This document shows positions 7,030 to 17,087 of a DNA stretch of 33,099 bases, in pieces. The DNA lies in the NCBI GenBank assembly GCA_030433005.1, contig JAUILQ010000062.1, positions 1-33,099 of the forward strand, read 5' to 3'. This stretch comes from Alphaproteobacteria bacterium. GTDB taxonomy: Bacteria > Pseudomonadota > Alphaproteobacteria > Kiloniellales > DSM-21159. Below the pieces are notes generated by a model that searched no databases, was not told the origin of the DNA, and saw nothing but the letters and a program-made list of their open reading frames with translations. Position numbers and translations under genes: made by a program. Every line of letters starts with the position of its first letter. Within the stretch, counting starts at the first letter, position 1.

Positions 7030-8778
7030 CTACTCCGCCGCGACCGTCGCCGCCGCCGGCTCGTTCTCGGCCCGCCCGGCCGACGAGAGCTCGCAGGCAT
7101 AGGGCGCCAGGCCGTTGCGCCGCCGCTCCAGCCGCAGCAGCAGCTCGACGGCGTAGGCGTAGACCAGCAGGCCGGCGATCGTCGCGACGATCCGCGTGTT
7201 CGAGGCGAAGCGCCGGACGAGGTGCGGGATCAGCGGCTCGACCGGATGGCCGGGCCGCCGCGAGCGCCGGTCCTTGATCCGGAAGCCGCCGGAGTCTCCG
7301 GTGTGCACCCGCTCGAGCTTCGCCAGCACGCGCGTGCAGACGAAGGTGCTGCGCACCGTCTCGCCGTCGAGGCCGTGGTAGAGCGCGCGGCCGAGCACGG
7401 TCTTGAGGTGCGGCAGCGAGAAGTAGTCGACCCAGCAGCGCCAGTAGAGCTCCTGCACCTCCTGGCGCGTCATCAGCGGATGTGCCGTGGTCACGTGGGT
7501 GCTGTCGTAGCGGTTGAGGTCGCGATCCATCGCCGTGCCGGCGGCGACCAGCCGCTTGTGATCCTCGGAGCCGGGCAGCGGCGTCAGCAGGAAGACCGTC
7601 AGGAAGTCGATCGGGTAGACCTCCTGCAGCTCGCGGATCTCCTCGGCCAGCCGCTCGGGCGTGTCGTTCGGCAGGCCGACGATGTAGCCGGCGAAGATCA
7701 TCATGCCGGCGCGCTTCCAGGTGACGAGCATGTCGCGCAGCTGGTGGACCTTGTTCTGGCCCTTGGCCGCCGCGGCGAGGTTGTCGGCCCGCACCGACTC
7801 CAGGCCGACGAAGATGCGCGTCACGCCGGCGCGCTGGCAGGCCTCGACGAAGCCGGCGATGCGCGTCGCCAGGGCGTCGACCTGGATCCAGATGTCCCAC
7901 TTCCGGCGGGGATGCTCCCGGCGCAGCTTCGCGAAGATGTCCAGCACCTCGCGCCAGATCGGGCTGCGCGCGAAGTTGTCGTCGGTAACCAGGATCGTCT
8001 TGCCCCCGGCCGCCACCCACTGCCGGAGATAGCTCTCGATCGCCTCCGGCGTGCGCGAGCGCAGGGAGCGGCCGTGGAAGTTGATGATCGTGCAGAAGCT
8101 GCAGACGAAGGGGCAGCCGCGCCCGACCTCGACGCCGTAGTAGCCTTCGACGGTCTGCGCCGCGAGGTCCGCCATGAGCTCCTGGTTCGGAGCGGTCGCG
8201 AGGTCGGCCGAACTGCCCAGGCGGTTGTAGAGCGGCTTCAGGGTACCGTCGAAGAGGTCGCCGAGCAGCTCGTCGATGCCGGGCTCGAGTTCGCCGGCGT
8301 AGAGGCTGACGCCGGCTTCCTCGGCGCCCTCGAAGGCCGGCGTCCAGCCCGGCACCATGGCCAGCGAGCCGCTGACGTGAAAGCCGCCGATCACGACCTG
8401 GTGTCCGGCCGCGGTGAACTGCCGGGCGATGTCCAGGGCGCGCGGGAACTGGCTGCTCTGGACCCCGGTCATCAGCACCGCCGAGCGGTCGAAGCCCTCG
8501 AGCCAGCGCATCAGCCTGGCCGGGCGCAGGATCTCGCAGACCTCGTCGATGCGCCGGCTCTCGATCCGCACGTCCGGGCCGAGCGATCGGCGTCTGTCGG
8601 CGTCGGCGATGATGCCGTCGACCACGGCCAGCGAGTTGGCGACGATGAAGGCCCGGCGCCACTGGATGACGTAGCCGTCGTCGTCGTAGTGCGACGGCTT
8701 GATCAGCAGCAGCCCCAGGCTGCCCGAGCGCTGTCCGGCCGCTGCCGTCTGATCCGACTCTGTCATCTCAAGGCCCAT
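7030..8778 (-). CDS. B12-binding-domain-type radical SAM protein
   Basis: About 582 aa. Residues 20-185 resemble the N-terminal cobalamin-binding Rossmann domain of class B radical SAM enzymes, although the DxHxxG cobalamin motif is not visible. CxxxCxxC at Cys222, Cys226 and Cys229 (GCPFVCSFC) ligates the 4Fe-4S cluster. The SAM barrel continues through VTDDNF, IFVGLES and GYIVGLPNDT. A long C-terminal extension ends in one strongly hydrophobic helix near residues 530-551, implying membrane association. Starts at 8778 or 8766 are equally plausible, neither with a strong ribosome site. It is followed by the desaturase gene. Such enzymes often methylate unactivated carbons or form C-C bonds; the substrate, perhaps a lipid, is inferred from context only. 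Confidence 0.75.
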   Translation of the reverse strand: MGLEMTESDQTAAAGQRSGSLGLLLIKPSHYDDDGYVIQWRRAFIVANSLAVVDGIIADADRRRSLGPDVRIESRRIDEVCEILRPARLMRWLEGFDRSAVLMTGVQSSQFPRALDIARQFTAAGHQVVIGGFHVSGSLAMVPGWTPAFEGAEEAGVSLYAGELEPGIDELLGDLFDGTLKPLYNRLGSSADLATAPNQELMADLAAQTVEGYYGVEVGRGCPFVCSFCTIINFHGRSLRSRTPEAIESYLRQWVAAGGKTILVTDDNFARSPIWREVLDIFAKLRREHPRRKWDIWIQVDALATRIAGFVEACQRAGVTRIFVGLESVRADNLAAAAKGQNKVHQLRDMLVTWKRAGMMIFAGYIVGLPNDTPERLAEEIRELQEVYPIDFLTVFLLTPLPGSEDHKRLVAAGTAMDRDLNRYDSTHVTTAHPLMTRQEVQELYWRCWVDYFSLPHLKTVLGRALYHGLDGETVRSTFVCTRVLAKLERVHTGDSGGFRIKDRRSRRPGHPVEPLIPHLVRRFASNTRIVATIAGLLVYAYAVELLLRLERRRNGLAPYACELSSAGRAENEPAAATVAAE

Positions 8779-8987
8779 CCCCCGCCGCGGCGGCCTCGCC
8801 CCCGATCCGGCCAATAGAGCATCTCGGGCAGCCGAGCGCCACCACCCCTTCGCCGGACGCCGAGGCGGCGGAATTGAGCGGCGGCGCCGCCTCTGCAATC
8901 TACAGTTACAGGCGCGGAAATAACCGAATCAAAAGGATTTGTCGGTTCACTGCCGATGTTCCTGCCGACCCGGACCAAGACGACGCC

Positions 8988-10745
8988 ATGCCCCGACTGC
9001 TCGACCGACTCGCCAACCGCCTGACGCTGCGCACCCAGTGGACGCTGCTCGCCGTGGCCGTATGCAGCGTCACCGTCGGTCTCGCCGCCGCAACCTCGGC
9101 GTGGATCGCCAAGCGCGAGGCGCTCGAGCTGACCCGCGACCGCCTCGACACCCTCGCCGGCGCGCTCGCCGACCAGCTCGACAACGGCATGTTCGAGCGC
9201 TTCCGCGAGGTCCAGAACCTGGCCAGGCTTTCGCTGGTCCGCGGGCGCTGGTCGGAGGAGCCGCTGGCGGTCCGCGAGGTTCTCGAGCAGCTGCAGAACA
9301 GCCTGCCTAACTATGCCTGGATCGGCTTCGCGCGGCTCGACGGCACGGTCCACGCCGCGACCCAGGGCATGCTCGAGGGCGCCTCGGTCGCCGAACGGCC
9401 CTGGTTCGGCGAGGGTCTCAAGGGCATGACCGTCCAGGACGTGCATCCGGCGAAGCTGCTCGCCGAGAAGCTGGGCCCGAGCGACGACGGCGAACCCTTC
9501 CGCTTCGTCGACGTCGCCGCGCCGGTGCTCTCGGAGCGGGGCACGGTGATGGGCGTGCTCGGCGCCCACCTGAGCTGGACCTGGGCCCGCGACCTCAGCC
9601 GGCAGCTGCTGCGCCCGGTCGACGGCAAGGCCGCCATCGAGCTCTGGGTGCTCGCGTCAGACGGCAGCGTCCTGCTCGGCCCCGAAAGCGACAGCCCGCC
9701 CTTTCCGCCCGACCTGCTCGCCCGCGCCGCCGACGGCGGCGCCGCCGGGCTGGTCGACGAGAGCGGGCCGGAGCCGGTGATGACGGCGCTCGCCGGCACC
9801 CGCGGCCTGGCGCCCTACCCCGGGCTCGGCTGGACCGTGGTCGCGCGCCAGCCGATGTCGACGGCGCTGGCCTCGGCGGACCGGCTGTTCTGGAGCATCC
9901 TGACGGTCGGCAGCCTGGCGCTGCTGCTCGGCGCGCTCTTCGTCTGGCGCACCGCCGCCCGCGTCACCAGCCCGCTGCGCCGCATCGTCGAGACCGCCGA
10001 CCGCATCGGCCGCGATCCCAGCGTGCGCAGCCTGGAGCGCATCGGCGGCTCGCTCGACGCGGTGGTGCTCTCGAGCACGCTGCGCGCCCTGCTGCGCCGC
10101 CTCGGCAGCGCCGAGGCCCAGGCGACGAGCGCCGCTCGAGAGCGCAGCGTCGCCGAGGCCGAGGCCAGCCGGGAGGCCAAGCGGCTGTCCGACCAGCTGA
10201 GCGCTGCCCAGGACCTGGCGGCCCGCGATCCGCTGACCGGGCTGCTCAACCGCCGCGGCTTCGCGCTCTATGCCGAGGACGCCTGGAAGGGCTACCAGCG
10301 GCACCGCCGGCCGCTCGCCGTTCTGGTCATCGACATCGACCACTTCAAGGCGATCAACGACCGCTACGGCCACGCCACCGGCGACTGCGTGCTCAGCGGT
10401 CTCGGCGCGGTCGTCGCCCGCACGCTGCGCGAGACCGACCGGGTCGCGCGCTTCGGCGGCGAGGAGTTCGTGGCGCTGCTGCGAGAGACCGAGCAGGAGG
10501 GCGCGCTGACGCTGGCCGAGCGCCTGCGCCACGCGGTCGAGGACAGCGTGCGCGCCGGCAGCGGGACCGACGCGGACGACGTCGTCACGGTCTCGCTCGG
10601 CGTCGCCGTCGCCGACCCGGACGACCGCGACCTCGGCGACGTCATCGAGCGCGCGGACCGCGCGCTCTACGCGGCCAAGACCGGCGGGCGCAACCGGGTG
10701 GCCTTCGAGGCCGGCAGCGCCGTCGAGGAAGAGGCGGCGGCCTGA
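8988..10745 (+). CDS. Diguanylate cyclase with Cache sensor
   Basis: 585 aa. A transmembrane helix near residues 17-40 is followed by a periplasmic Cache-type sensor region (YAWIGFARLDGTVHAAT, then ERPWFGEGLKG), a second helix near 305-330, a HAMP-like segment (TSPLRRIVETADRIGR), a coiled coil, and a GGDEF domain beginning at DPLTGLLNRRGF. The active-site loop is GGEEF at 490-494, and an intact inhibitory site RETD (481-484) lies five residues before it, so product inhibition by c-di-GMP is expected. The protein should convert two GTP to c-di-GMP in response to an extracellular ligand, which I cannot identify. The ATG at 8988 is preferred over an in-frame start at 8874, which adds 38 non-homologous residues. 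It stands alone, divergent from the radical SAM gene. Confidence 0.85.
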   Translation: MPRLLDRLANRLTLRTQWTLLAVAVCSVTVGLAAATSAWIAKREALELTRDRLDTLAGALADQLDNGMFERFREVQNLARLSLVRGRWSEEPLAVREVLEQLQNSLPNYAWIGFARLDGTVHAATQGMLEGASVAERPWFGEGLKGMTVQDVHPAKLLAEKLGPSDDGEPFRFVDVAAPVLSERGTVMGVLGAHLSWTWARDLSRQLLRPVDGKAAIELWVLASDGSVLLGPESDSPPFPPDLLARAADGGAAGLVDESGPEPVMTALAGTRGLAPYPGLGWTVVARQPMSTALASADRLFWSILTVGSLALLLGALFVWRTAARVTSPLRRIVETADRIGRDPSVRSLERIGGSLDAVVLSSTLRALLRRLGSAEAQATSAARERSVAEAEASREAKRLSDQLSAAQDLAARDPLTGLLNRRGFALYAEDAWKGYQRHRRPLAVLVIDIDHFKAINDRYGHATGDCVLSGLGAVVARTLRETDRVARFGGEEFVALLRETEQEGALTLAERLRHAVEDSVRAGSGTDADDVVTVSLGVAVADPDDRDLGDVIERADRALYAAKTGGRNRVAFEAGSAVEEEAAA

Positions 10746-10754
10746 CCGCGCGCC

Positions 10755-10786
10755 CCGCCGGTCAGCCCACGCCGCCAAGCCGCCGG

Positions 10787-10793
<7 letters not shown>
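10755..10793. repeat. Direct repeat CCGCCGGTCAGCCC at a convergent junction
   Basis: The 14-mer occurs at 10755-10768 and exactly again at 10780-10793. The second copy overlaps the stop codon of the symporter gene on the minus strand. The whole gap between the two convergent genes is 41 bp and holds nothing else visible. Confidence 0.55.
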
Positions 10794-12196
<1,403 letters not shown>

Positions 12197-12311
12197 GGGA
12201 TTCTCCGGGTTGCCGGCGGCAAGGTGCCGCCGCCGGCCGGCGCGACGCCTTGCGTCAGATCAAGGAGAGGCCGACGATGGCAGCCGTCCCCTCAGCGCCC
12301 CGGACCCCGCC

Positions 12312-12619
12312 ATGCCCCGCGTCGTCAAGGACGTCCGACAGTTCACCGCCGAGCGCGCCTGGGGCGCGCGCGATCTGGCAGAGGTCGAGGGCGCCAGCGT
12401 ACGCCTGCACTGGACCGACCAGCCCTACGTCTGGCACGTCAACGACGGCAGCGAGGTCTTCGTGGTGCTCGACGGCACGGTCGAGATGCGCTGGCGCGAG
12501 GCCGGGGTCGAGCGCTCGACGCGGCTCGCCTCTTCGTCGCCGGCCCGGGCGACGAGCATGTCGCCCACCCGCAGGGCGAGGCCCGCATCCTGGTCGTCGA
12601 GCGCAAGGGCTCGGTCTGA
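12312..12619 (+). pseudogene. Cupin-domain protein, frameshifted
   Basis: The ATG at 12312 opens a small cupin: after about 35 residues comes YVWHVNDGSEVFVVLDG, the first cupin motif with its His and Glu metal ligands. The frame stays similar to cupins to about 12524. From 12527 the expected continuation is read one frame over: RLFVAGPGDEHVAHPQGEARI, the second cupin motif, and then a TGA at 12617-12619. About one base, or 1+3n bases, is missing near 12524-12533. A deletion of a short segment encoding a Pro-Gly-Asp turn would explain it. Without repair, translation continues in the wrong frame to 12707. No slippery sequence is visible. It is either a recent pseudogene or a sequencing error. 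It is divergent from the symporter gene, 115 bp away. Confidence 0.7.
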
Positions 12620-12660
12620 CGGCCGCTATCGCTCGCCTCGCCAAGGCGCAGGCGCTGCCA

Positions 12661-12757
12661 CGCTTGCACGGTTCGACAGGCTCACCATGAAGCGACGGAC
12701 TGGATAGCGCGGGCTTCAGTCAGCGCTTGATGGTGACCCTGTCGAACCATGCAAGCG
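12661..12757. repeat. Palindromic REP-like element
   Basis: Arms 12661-12688 and 12730-12757 are inverted copies of 28 bp with two mismatches, and weaker pairing continues inward (AAGCG...ACTG on both sides), so the whole 97 bp folds into one long hairpin. The core GTTCGACAGGCTCACCAT resembles a dispersed intergenic repeat I recall from alphaproteobacterial genomes. It lies between the broken cupin gene and the end of the aap operon, facing both, and could terminate both transcripts. Confidence 0.7.
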
Positions 12758-12798
12758 CGAGGGCGCGCGAGGCGGCGGCCCGCCGCCCCCTCCCTGCC

Positions 12799-13587
12799 TC
12801 AGTGGTGCAGGATCTGGCTGAGGAACAGCTTGGTGCGCTCGGACTGCGGGTTGTTGAAGAACGCCTCGGGCTCGTTCTGCTCGATGATCTCGCCGCCGTC
12901 CATGAAGATCACGCGGTTCGCGACCTTGCGCGCGAAGCCCATCTCGTGGGTCACGCAGATCATCGTCATGCCGGACTCGGCGAGGCTGACCATGGTGTCG
13001 AGCACCTCGGAGATCATCTCCGGATCGAGCGCCGAGGTCGGCTCGTCGAACAGCATGATCTCGGGGTTCATGCACAGCGATCGGGCGATCGCGACGCGCT
13101 GCTGCTGGCCGCCGGAGAGCTGGCCCGGATACTTGTTCGCCTGCTCCGGGATGCGCACGCGCTCCAGGTACTTCATCGCCGCCTGCTCGGCTTCCTTCTT
13201 CGGCATCTTGCGCACCCAGATCGGCGCCAGGGTGCAGTTGTCGAGCACCGTCAGGTGCGGGAAGAGATTGAAGTGCTGGAACACCATGCCGACCTCGCGG
13301 CGGATCTCGGCGATGTTCTTGATGTCGTCGGTCAGCGGCACGCCGTTGACCACGATGTCGCCCTTCTGATGCTCCTCCAGGCGGTTGATGCAGCGGATCA
13401 GGGTCGACTTGCCGGAGCCCGAGGGCCCGCAGATGACGATGCGCTCGCCCTTGTTGACCGTCAGGTTGATGTTCTTGAGCACGTGGAACTCGCCGAACCA
13501 CTTGTGCATGCCGCTGATCTCGATGGCGACCTCCTCGGAGATCTGCATCTGCGAGGCGGTCGCGGACTGGGTCTGGGCGTCACTCAT
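12799..13587 (-). CDS. aapP: General L-amino acid ABC transporter, ATPase
   Basis: 262 aa. All ABC ATPase motifs are intact: Walker A GPSGSGKST (54-62), the Q-loop region FQHFNLFPH, the signature LSGGQQQR, Walker B IMLFDEPTSALD, and the switch His in CVTHEMGF. The sequence is of the polar-amino-acid subclass (GlnQ/AapP/BztD). It powers import through the two permeases encoded just upstream. About 20 extra residues precede the conserved start of the domain. It is the last gene of the aapJQMP operon, 51 bp after aapM, and is followed by the palindromic repeat. Confidence 0.9.
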   Translation of the reverse strand: MSDAQTQSATASQMQISEEVAIEISGMHKWFGEFHVLKNINLTVNKGERIVICGPSGSGKSTLIRCINRLEEHQKGDIVVNGVPLTDDIKNIAEIRREVGMVFQHFNLFPHLTVLDNCTLAPIWVRKMPKKEAEQAAMKYLERVRIPEQANKYPGQLSGGQQQRVAIARSLCMNPEIMLFDEPTSALDPEMISEVLDTMVSLAESGMTMICVTHEMGFARKVANRVIFMDGGEIIEQNEPEAFFNNPQSERTKLFLSQILHH

Positions 13588-13638
13588 GGCTGGCTTTCCG
13601 CGGTTGGGTGAGCGGGACTCGAAGGATAGGCGACCGGG

Positions 13639-15636
13639 TCATCGCCGTCGGTGCCCGGTCTCGAGCTTCTGCTCCAGGTAGATCGAGTAGCGCGACATGC
13701 CGAAGCAGAACACGAAGAAGATCACGCCGACGAAAGTGTAGGTCTCCTGGAAGAAGCCGATCCAGTTGGAATCGGAGTTCGTCGACTTGGCGACCTGCAG
13801 CAGGTCCAGGATGCCGATGATGCCGAGCAGCGTGGTGTCCTTGAACAGGCCGATGAAGGTGTTGACGATGCCCGGGATGACGATCTTCAGCGCCTGCGGC
13901 AGAACGATCAGCCGCATGTTCTTCCAGTAGGTCAGGCCCAGCGCGTCGGCCGCCTCGTACTGGCCCTTGGGGATCGCCTGCAGGCCGCCGCGCACGACCT
14001 CGGCCATGTAGGCCGAGGCGAACAGCGCGACGCCGATCAGGGCGCGCAGGAACTTGTCGAAGTTCACGCCCTCGGGCAGGAACAGCGGCAGCATCACCGA
14101 GCTCATGAACAGGATGGTGATCAGCGGCACGCCGCGGATCGCCTCGATGAAGGCGACCGACAGCGCGCGCACCACCGGCAGGCGCGAGCGCCGGCCGAGG
14201 GCCAGCAGGATGCCGATCGGCAGGCTGGCGGTGATGCCGACGACGCCGGAGATCAGGGTCGCCAGCAGGCCGCCCCACTTGTCCGTGCTGATGATCGGGA
14301 CGACCAGGCCCTCGGGTCCGACCTGGCAGCCGGCGAAGAGGATCAGCGCCGAGAGAATCGACGCCAGGATCACGGCAGGGCGCGCCGCGCGCCACTCGGA
14401 CTCGCTCGAGGCGCCCCCCGCCTGGCGCAGCACCGCGCGCAGGCCCCAGCCGAACAGCAGCGCGACGACCAGCCACCAGACCGGCGCCAGGCCCATGCCG
14501 AGCAGGTAGAGCTCGCCGGCGAAGAACTGGTTCACCAGCCCGGTCGGCACCGAGACGATCTGGCCGACGGTCAGGCTGGCGTCGGCCTCGGCCATGGCCG
14601 CGGTGACCTCGGCCGGCACCGTCGCCCGCTCGAAGCCGAGCAGCGGCTGCGGCCCGGCGGCGTAGAGCAGCAGGACGGCGAGCAGCGGCGCGCAGTAGCT
14701 GAAGACCATCAGGCGGCCGGGATCGCCGCGCCCCTTCATCGCGAAGGGCGCGACCGCGGCGAGCAGCACCAGCAGTCCCAGGAACAGGCGCACCGGCCCG
14801 TGCGCCAGCTCGACGCCGGTCAGCAGCCAGTAGGCCAGGAAGGGATAGGCGGCGGTGAACCAGAGCATCTGGCTGCGCAGCCGGAGGCCGGTGAACAGCA
14901 GCGGCGGCACCGCGAACAGCAGGCCGACGAACACCAGCAGCGGCCGCCACAGCTGGTCGCGGTCGTAGAAGCCGACCATGAACAGCGTGAAGCGCTCCTT
15001 GATGACCACCCAGCAGGCGCCGTCGTAGGCGTCGCCCCAGGCGGCCAGCGGCAGCAGCTCGTCGTAGATCCCGAGGGCCGCCGGCACGTTCTCGTTCTGC
15101 ACGGCCTCGGCGAGTTGCGGCGCCAGGGCGCGCGGCTGCACCTCGGCCATCACCGGTGCCAGGCTTTCCGGCACCAGGCCCGCCTCCTCGCTCGCCTGGT
15201 AGCGGTCGAGGAACACGCCGAGCAGGCTCTCGGTCCCCAGGAACACCGAGTTGGCCGCGCGCTGGTCGATGCGCGCACGCGCCGACTGCGCTTCGGTCAG
15301 CCCCTCCGCCTGGGGGTCGAGGGCGTAGTGCTCCGGGTTGAAGGCGCGCACGTTGTCGCCGATCAGCGCGGCGGTCCGCCCCAGGTCGCAGACCCGCCGG
15401 TCCTCGCCGGTGACGACCGCGTCGACGACGGCCCAGTTCGCCATCGGCACGACGACGATGTAGACGAGCACCGCGGTGGCCAGGGTCGCGATCGTGTTGA
15501 TCGGCCCCGAGAAGAGGTTGCCGCGCAGCCAGCCGAGAAAGCCGACCGTGCCGCGCGGCGGCGGCAGGTCCGGGTGCTGGCCGGGGGCGTAGGTGGTGCC
15601 GGGATCCTGCGGGACTTCGCTCTCGGACATCGTCAT
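13639..15636 (-). CDS. aapM: General L-amino acid ABC transporter, permease M (enlarged)
   Basis: 665 aa, against roughly 380-430 for the AapM/BztC proteins I know. The C-terminal 220 residues are the typical permease: STDKWGGL, LPIGILLALGRRS, FIEAIRGVPLIT, LPLFLP, and the ATPase-contact EAA loop EAADALGLTYWKNMRL. Near the N-terminus, one span (47-70) is followed by about 135 soluble residues before the family marker GACWVVIKERF (206-216). Between this marker and the permease core lie further predicted spans (about 230-450). Both insertions are in frame and have normal coding bias, so this is an expanded form, not an assembly error. The gene begins 4 bp after aapQ; a second in-frame ATG at 15630 is possible. 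Confidence 0.85.
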   Translation of the reverse strand: MTMSESEVPQDPGTTYAPGQHPDLPPPRGTVGFLGWLRGNLFSGPINTIATLATAVLVYIVVVPMANWAVVDAVVTGEDRRVCDLGRTAALIGDNVRAFNPEHYALDPQAEGLTEAQSARARIDQRAANSVFLGTESLLGVFLDRYQASEEAGLVPESLAPVMAEVQPRALAPQLAEAVQNENVPAALGIYDELLPLAAWGDAYDGACWVVIKERFTLFMVGFYDRDQLWRPLLVFVGLLFAVPPLLFTGLRLRSQMLWFTAAYPFLAYWLLTGVELAHGPVRLFLGLLVLLAAVAPFAMKGRGDPGRLMVFSYCAPLLAVLLLYAAGPQPLLGFERATVPAEVTAAMAEADASLTVGQIVSVPTGLVNQFFAGELYLLGMGLAPVWWLVVALLFGWGLRAVLRQAGGASSESEWRAARPAVILASILSALILFAGCQVGPEGLVVPIISTDKWGGLLATLISGVVGITASLPIGILLALGRRSRLPVVRALSVAFIEAIRGVPLITILFMSSVMLPLFLPEGVNFDKFLRALIGVALFASAYMAEVVRGGLQAIPKGQYEAADALGLTYWKNMRLIVLPQALKIVIPGIVNTFIGLFKDTTLLGIIGILDLLQVAKSTNSDSNWIGFFQETYTFVGVIFFVFCFGMSRYSIYLEQKLETGHRRR

Positions 15637-15640
15637 GGCG

Positions 15641-16825
15641 TCAGCGCTCCACCAGCGCGATGCGCCGGTTGTAGAGGTTCATGACGAGCGAAATGGTCAG
15701 CGAGATGGTCAGGTAGACGGCCATGGTGATGGCGATGCACTCGACCGCTTGGCCGGTCTGGTTGAGCGTGATGCCGCTCAGCGTCGCGACCAGTTCGGCG
15801 TAGCCGATGGCGACGCCGAGCGAGGAGTTCTTGGTCAGGTTCAGATACTGGCTGGTCAGCGGCGGCACGATGACCCTGAGCGCCTGCGGGATGATGATCA
15901 GGCGCATCGTCCAGCGCGGCTTGATGCCCAGCGCGAAGGCCGCCTCGGTCTGGCCGTGGCTGATCGCCAGGATGCCGGCGCGCACGATCTCGGCGATGAA
16001 GGCCGCGGTGTAGAGCGACAGCGCCAGCAGCAGCGCCACGAACTCCGGCGTGATGGTGAAGCCGCCCCGGAAGCCGAAGTTGCCGAGCGCCGGCACGTCG
16101 AAGCTCATCGGCCGCCCGGCCGCGAAGTAGGCGATCACAGGCAGCAGCACGATCAGCGCCAGGTTGACCCAGAAGGCGGGGAAGACCTGGCCGGTCGCCT
16201 CCTGGCGCCGGTGCGCCCAGCGGCTCACCGCCATGGCGCCGACGACCGCGAGCAGCAGCGCGATCGGCACGATCGAGAAGCCGCTCTCCAGGATCGGCGC
16301 CGGCGCCTGCAGGCCGCGGTTCGAGATGTAGGCGCCGATGCCCAGGTCGATCGCGTTGCGCACCTGCGGCAGCGAGATCATCACCGCGTACCAGAAGTAG
16401 ATCTGCAGCAGCAGCGGGATGTTCCGCACGACCTCGATGTAGCAATAGACCGCCTTCGACAGCAGCCAGTTCGGGGTCAGGCGCAGCACGCCGAGGATGA
16501 AGCCGACGATCGTCGCCAGCACGATGCCGACGGCCGAGACCAGCAGCGTGTTGAGCAGGCCGGCGATGAAGGCGCGGAAGTGGGTGTCGGTCGGCTCGAA
16601 GGTGATCAGCGTGTTCTCGAGCTGATAGCCGGCCTGGACCCACAGGAACCCGAAGCCGCTGGCGATGCCGCGCTCTTCCAGGTTGTGGGCGGTGTTGCTG
16701 ACGATGAACGCGAGGAAGGTGCCGGCCAGGCCGATCGTCAGCGCCTGGAGCAGCAGCCCGCGAAAGCGCGTGTCGGTCCAGAGCGAGGACCCGAGCTTCG
16801 CGCGTTCGGCCAGATCGACCGCCAT
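15641..16825 (-). CDS. aapQ: General L-amino acid ABC transporter, permease Q
   Basis: 394 aa, normal length for AapQ/BztB. About eight hydrophobic spans, the AapQ marker GFGFLWVQAGYQLENTLI, the permease core ending in an EAA loop (TEAAFALGIKPRWTMRL), and NLTKNSSLGVAIGYAEL. It pairs with AapM to form the membrane channel for broad-range amino acids. TAAGGGGG lies 5-6 bp before the ATG at 16825. It is separated from aapJ by 262 bp that contain a strong hairpin, and from aapM by 4 bp. Confidence 0.92.
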   Translation of the reverse strand: MAVDLAERAKLGSSLWTDTRFRGLLLQALTIGLAGTFLAFIVSNTAHNLEERGIASGFGFLWVQAGYQLENTLITFEPTDTHFRAFIAGLLNTLLVSAVGIVLATIVGFILGVLRLTPNWLLSKAVYCYIEVVRNIPLLLQIYFWYAVMISLPQVRNAIDLGIGAYISNRGLQAPAPILESGFSIVPIALLLAVVGAMAVSRWAHRRQEATGQVFPAFWVNLALIVLLPVIAYFAAGRPMSFDVPALGNFGFRGGFTITPEFVALLLALSLYTAAFIAEIVRAGILAISHGQTEAAFALGIKPRWTMRLIIIPQALRVIVPPLTSQYLNLTKNSSLGVAIGYAELVATLSGITLNQTGQAVECIAITMAVYLTISLTISLVMNLYNRRIALVER

Positions 16826-17043
16826 GTCGCCCCCTTAGTGTCGTCGTGCCGGTGTCCGCGGCCGGCGCCGGCCGGAACCGAGCCGCGCGGCGCCTCCCCG
16901 GCGCGCCGCACGCGTCGGCCGCCGTGCCGGGCGGCCGCTCCGCGACGGCCGACAGCGGCAGCCTCTGGCGGGCGCCGTGCCGTCGACCGCTTCCGGCTCG
17001 GAACGGAAAATCGTCTCGAGAGAATCGTCCAATGGATGCCGGC

Positions 17044-17073
17044 GCCGCGCCGCGGGCGGGCCCGCGGCGCGGC
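17044..17073 (-). terminator. Perfect 13-bp stem-loop after aapJ
   Basis: A 13-bp perfect GC stem (17044-17056 with 17061-17073) and a 4-nt loop lie 14 bp past the aapJ stop, between aapJ and aapQ. No T-run follows on the minus strand, so it is more likely a partial terminator or an mRNA 3'-end stabiliser that allows more binding protein than permease. The rest of the 262-bp gap shows no gene. Confidence 0.6.
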
Positions 17074-17087
17074 ATCCGGACGGTCGC

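Noticed and set aside
7030..8778. Hopanoid-modifying radical SAM protein (HpnP, HpnH or HpnJ type)
   Set aside because: No hopanoid genes are nearby and the N-terminal text does not match those proteins as I know them.
12524..12533. Programmed ribosomal frameshift in the cupin gene
   Set aside because: There is no slippery heptamer or downstream structure, and residues appear to be missing at the junction, so a deletion is simpler.
13651..15684. A 677-codon open frame opposite aapM
   Set aside because: It is rich in Gln, His, Arg and Asp, as expected from the complement of high-GC codons, while aapM on the other strand has clear family motifs.
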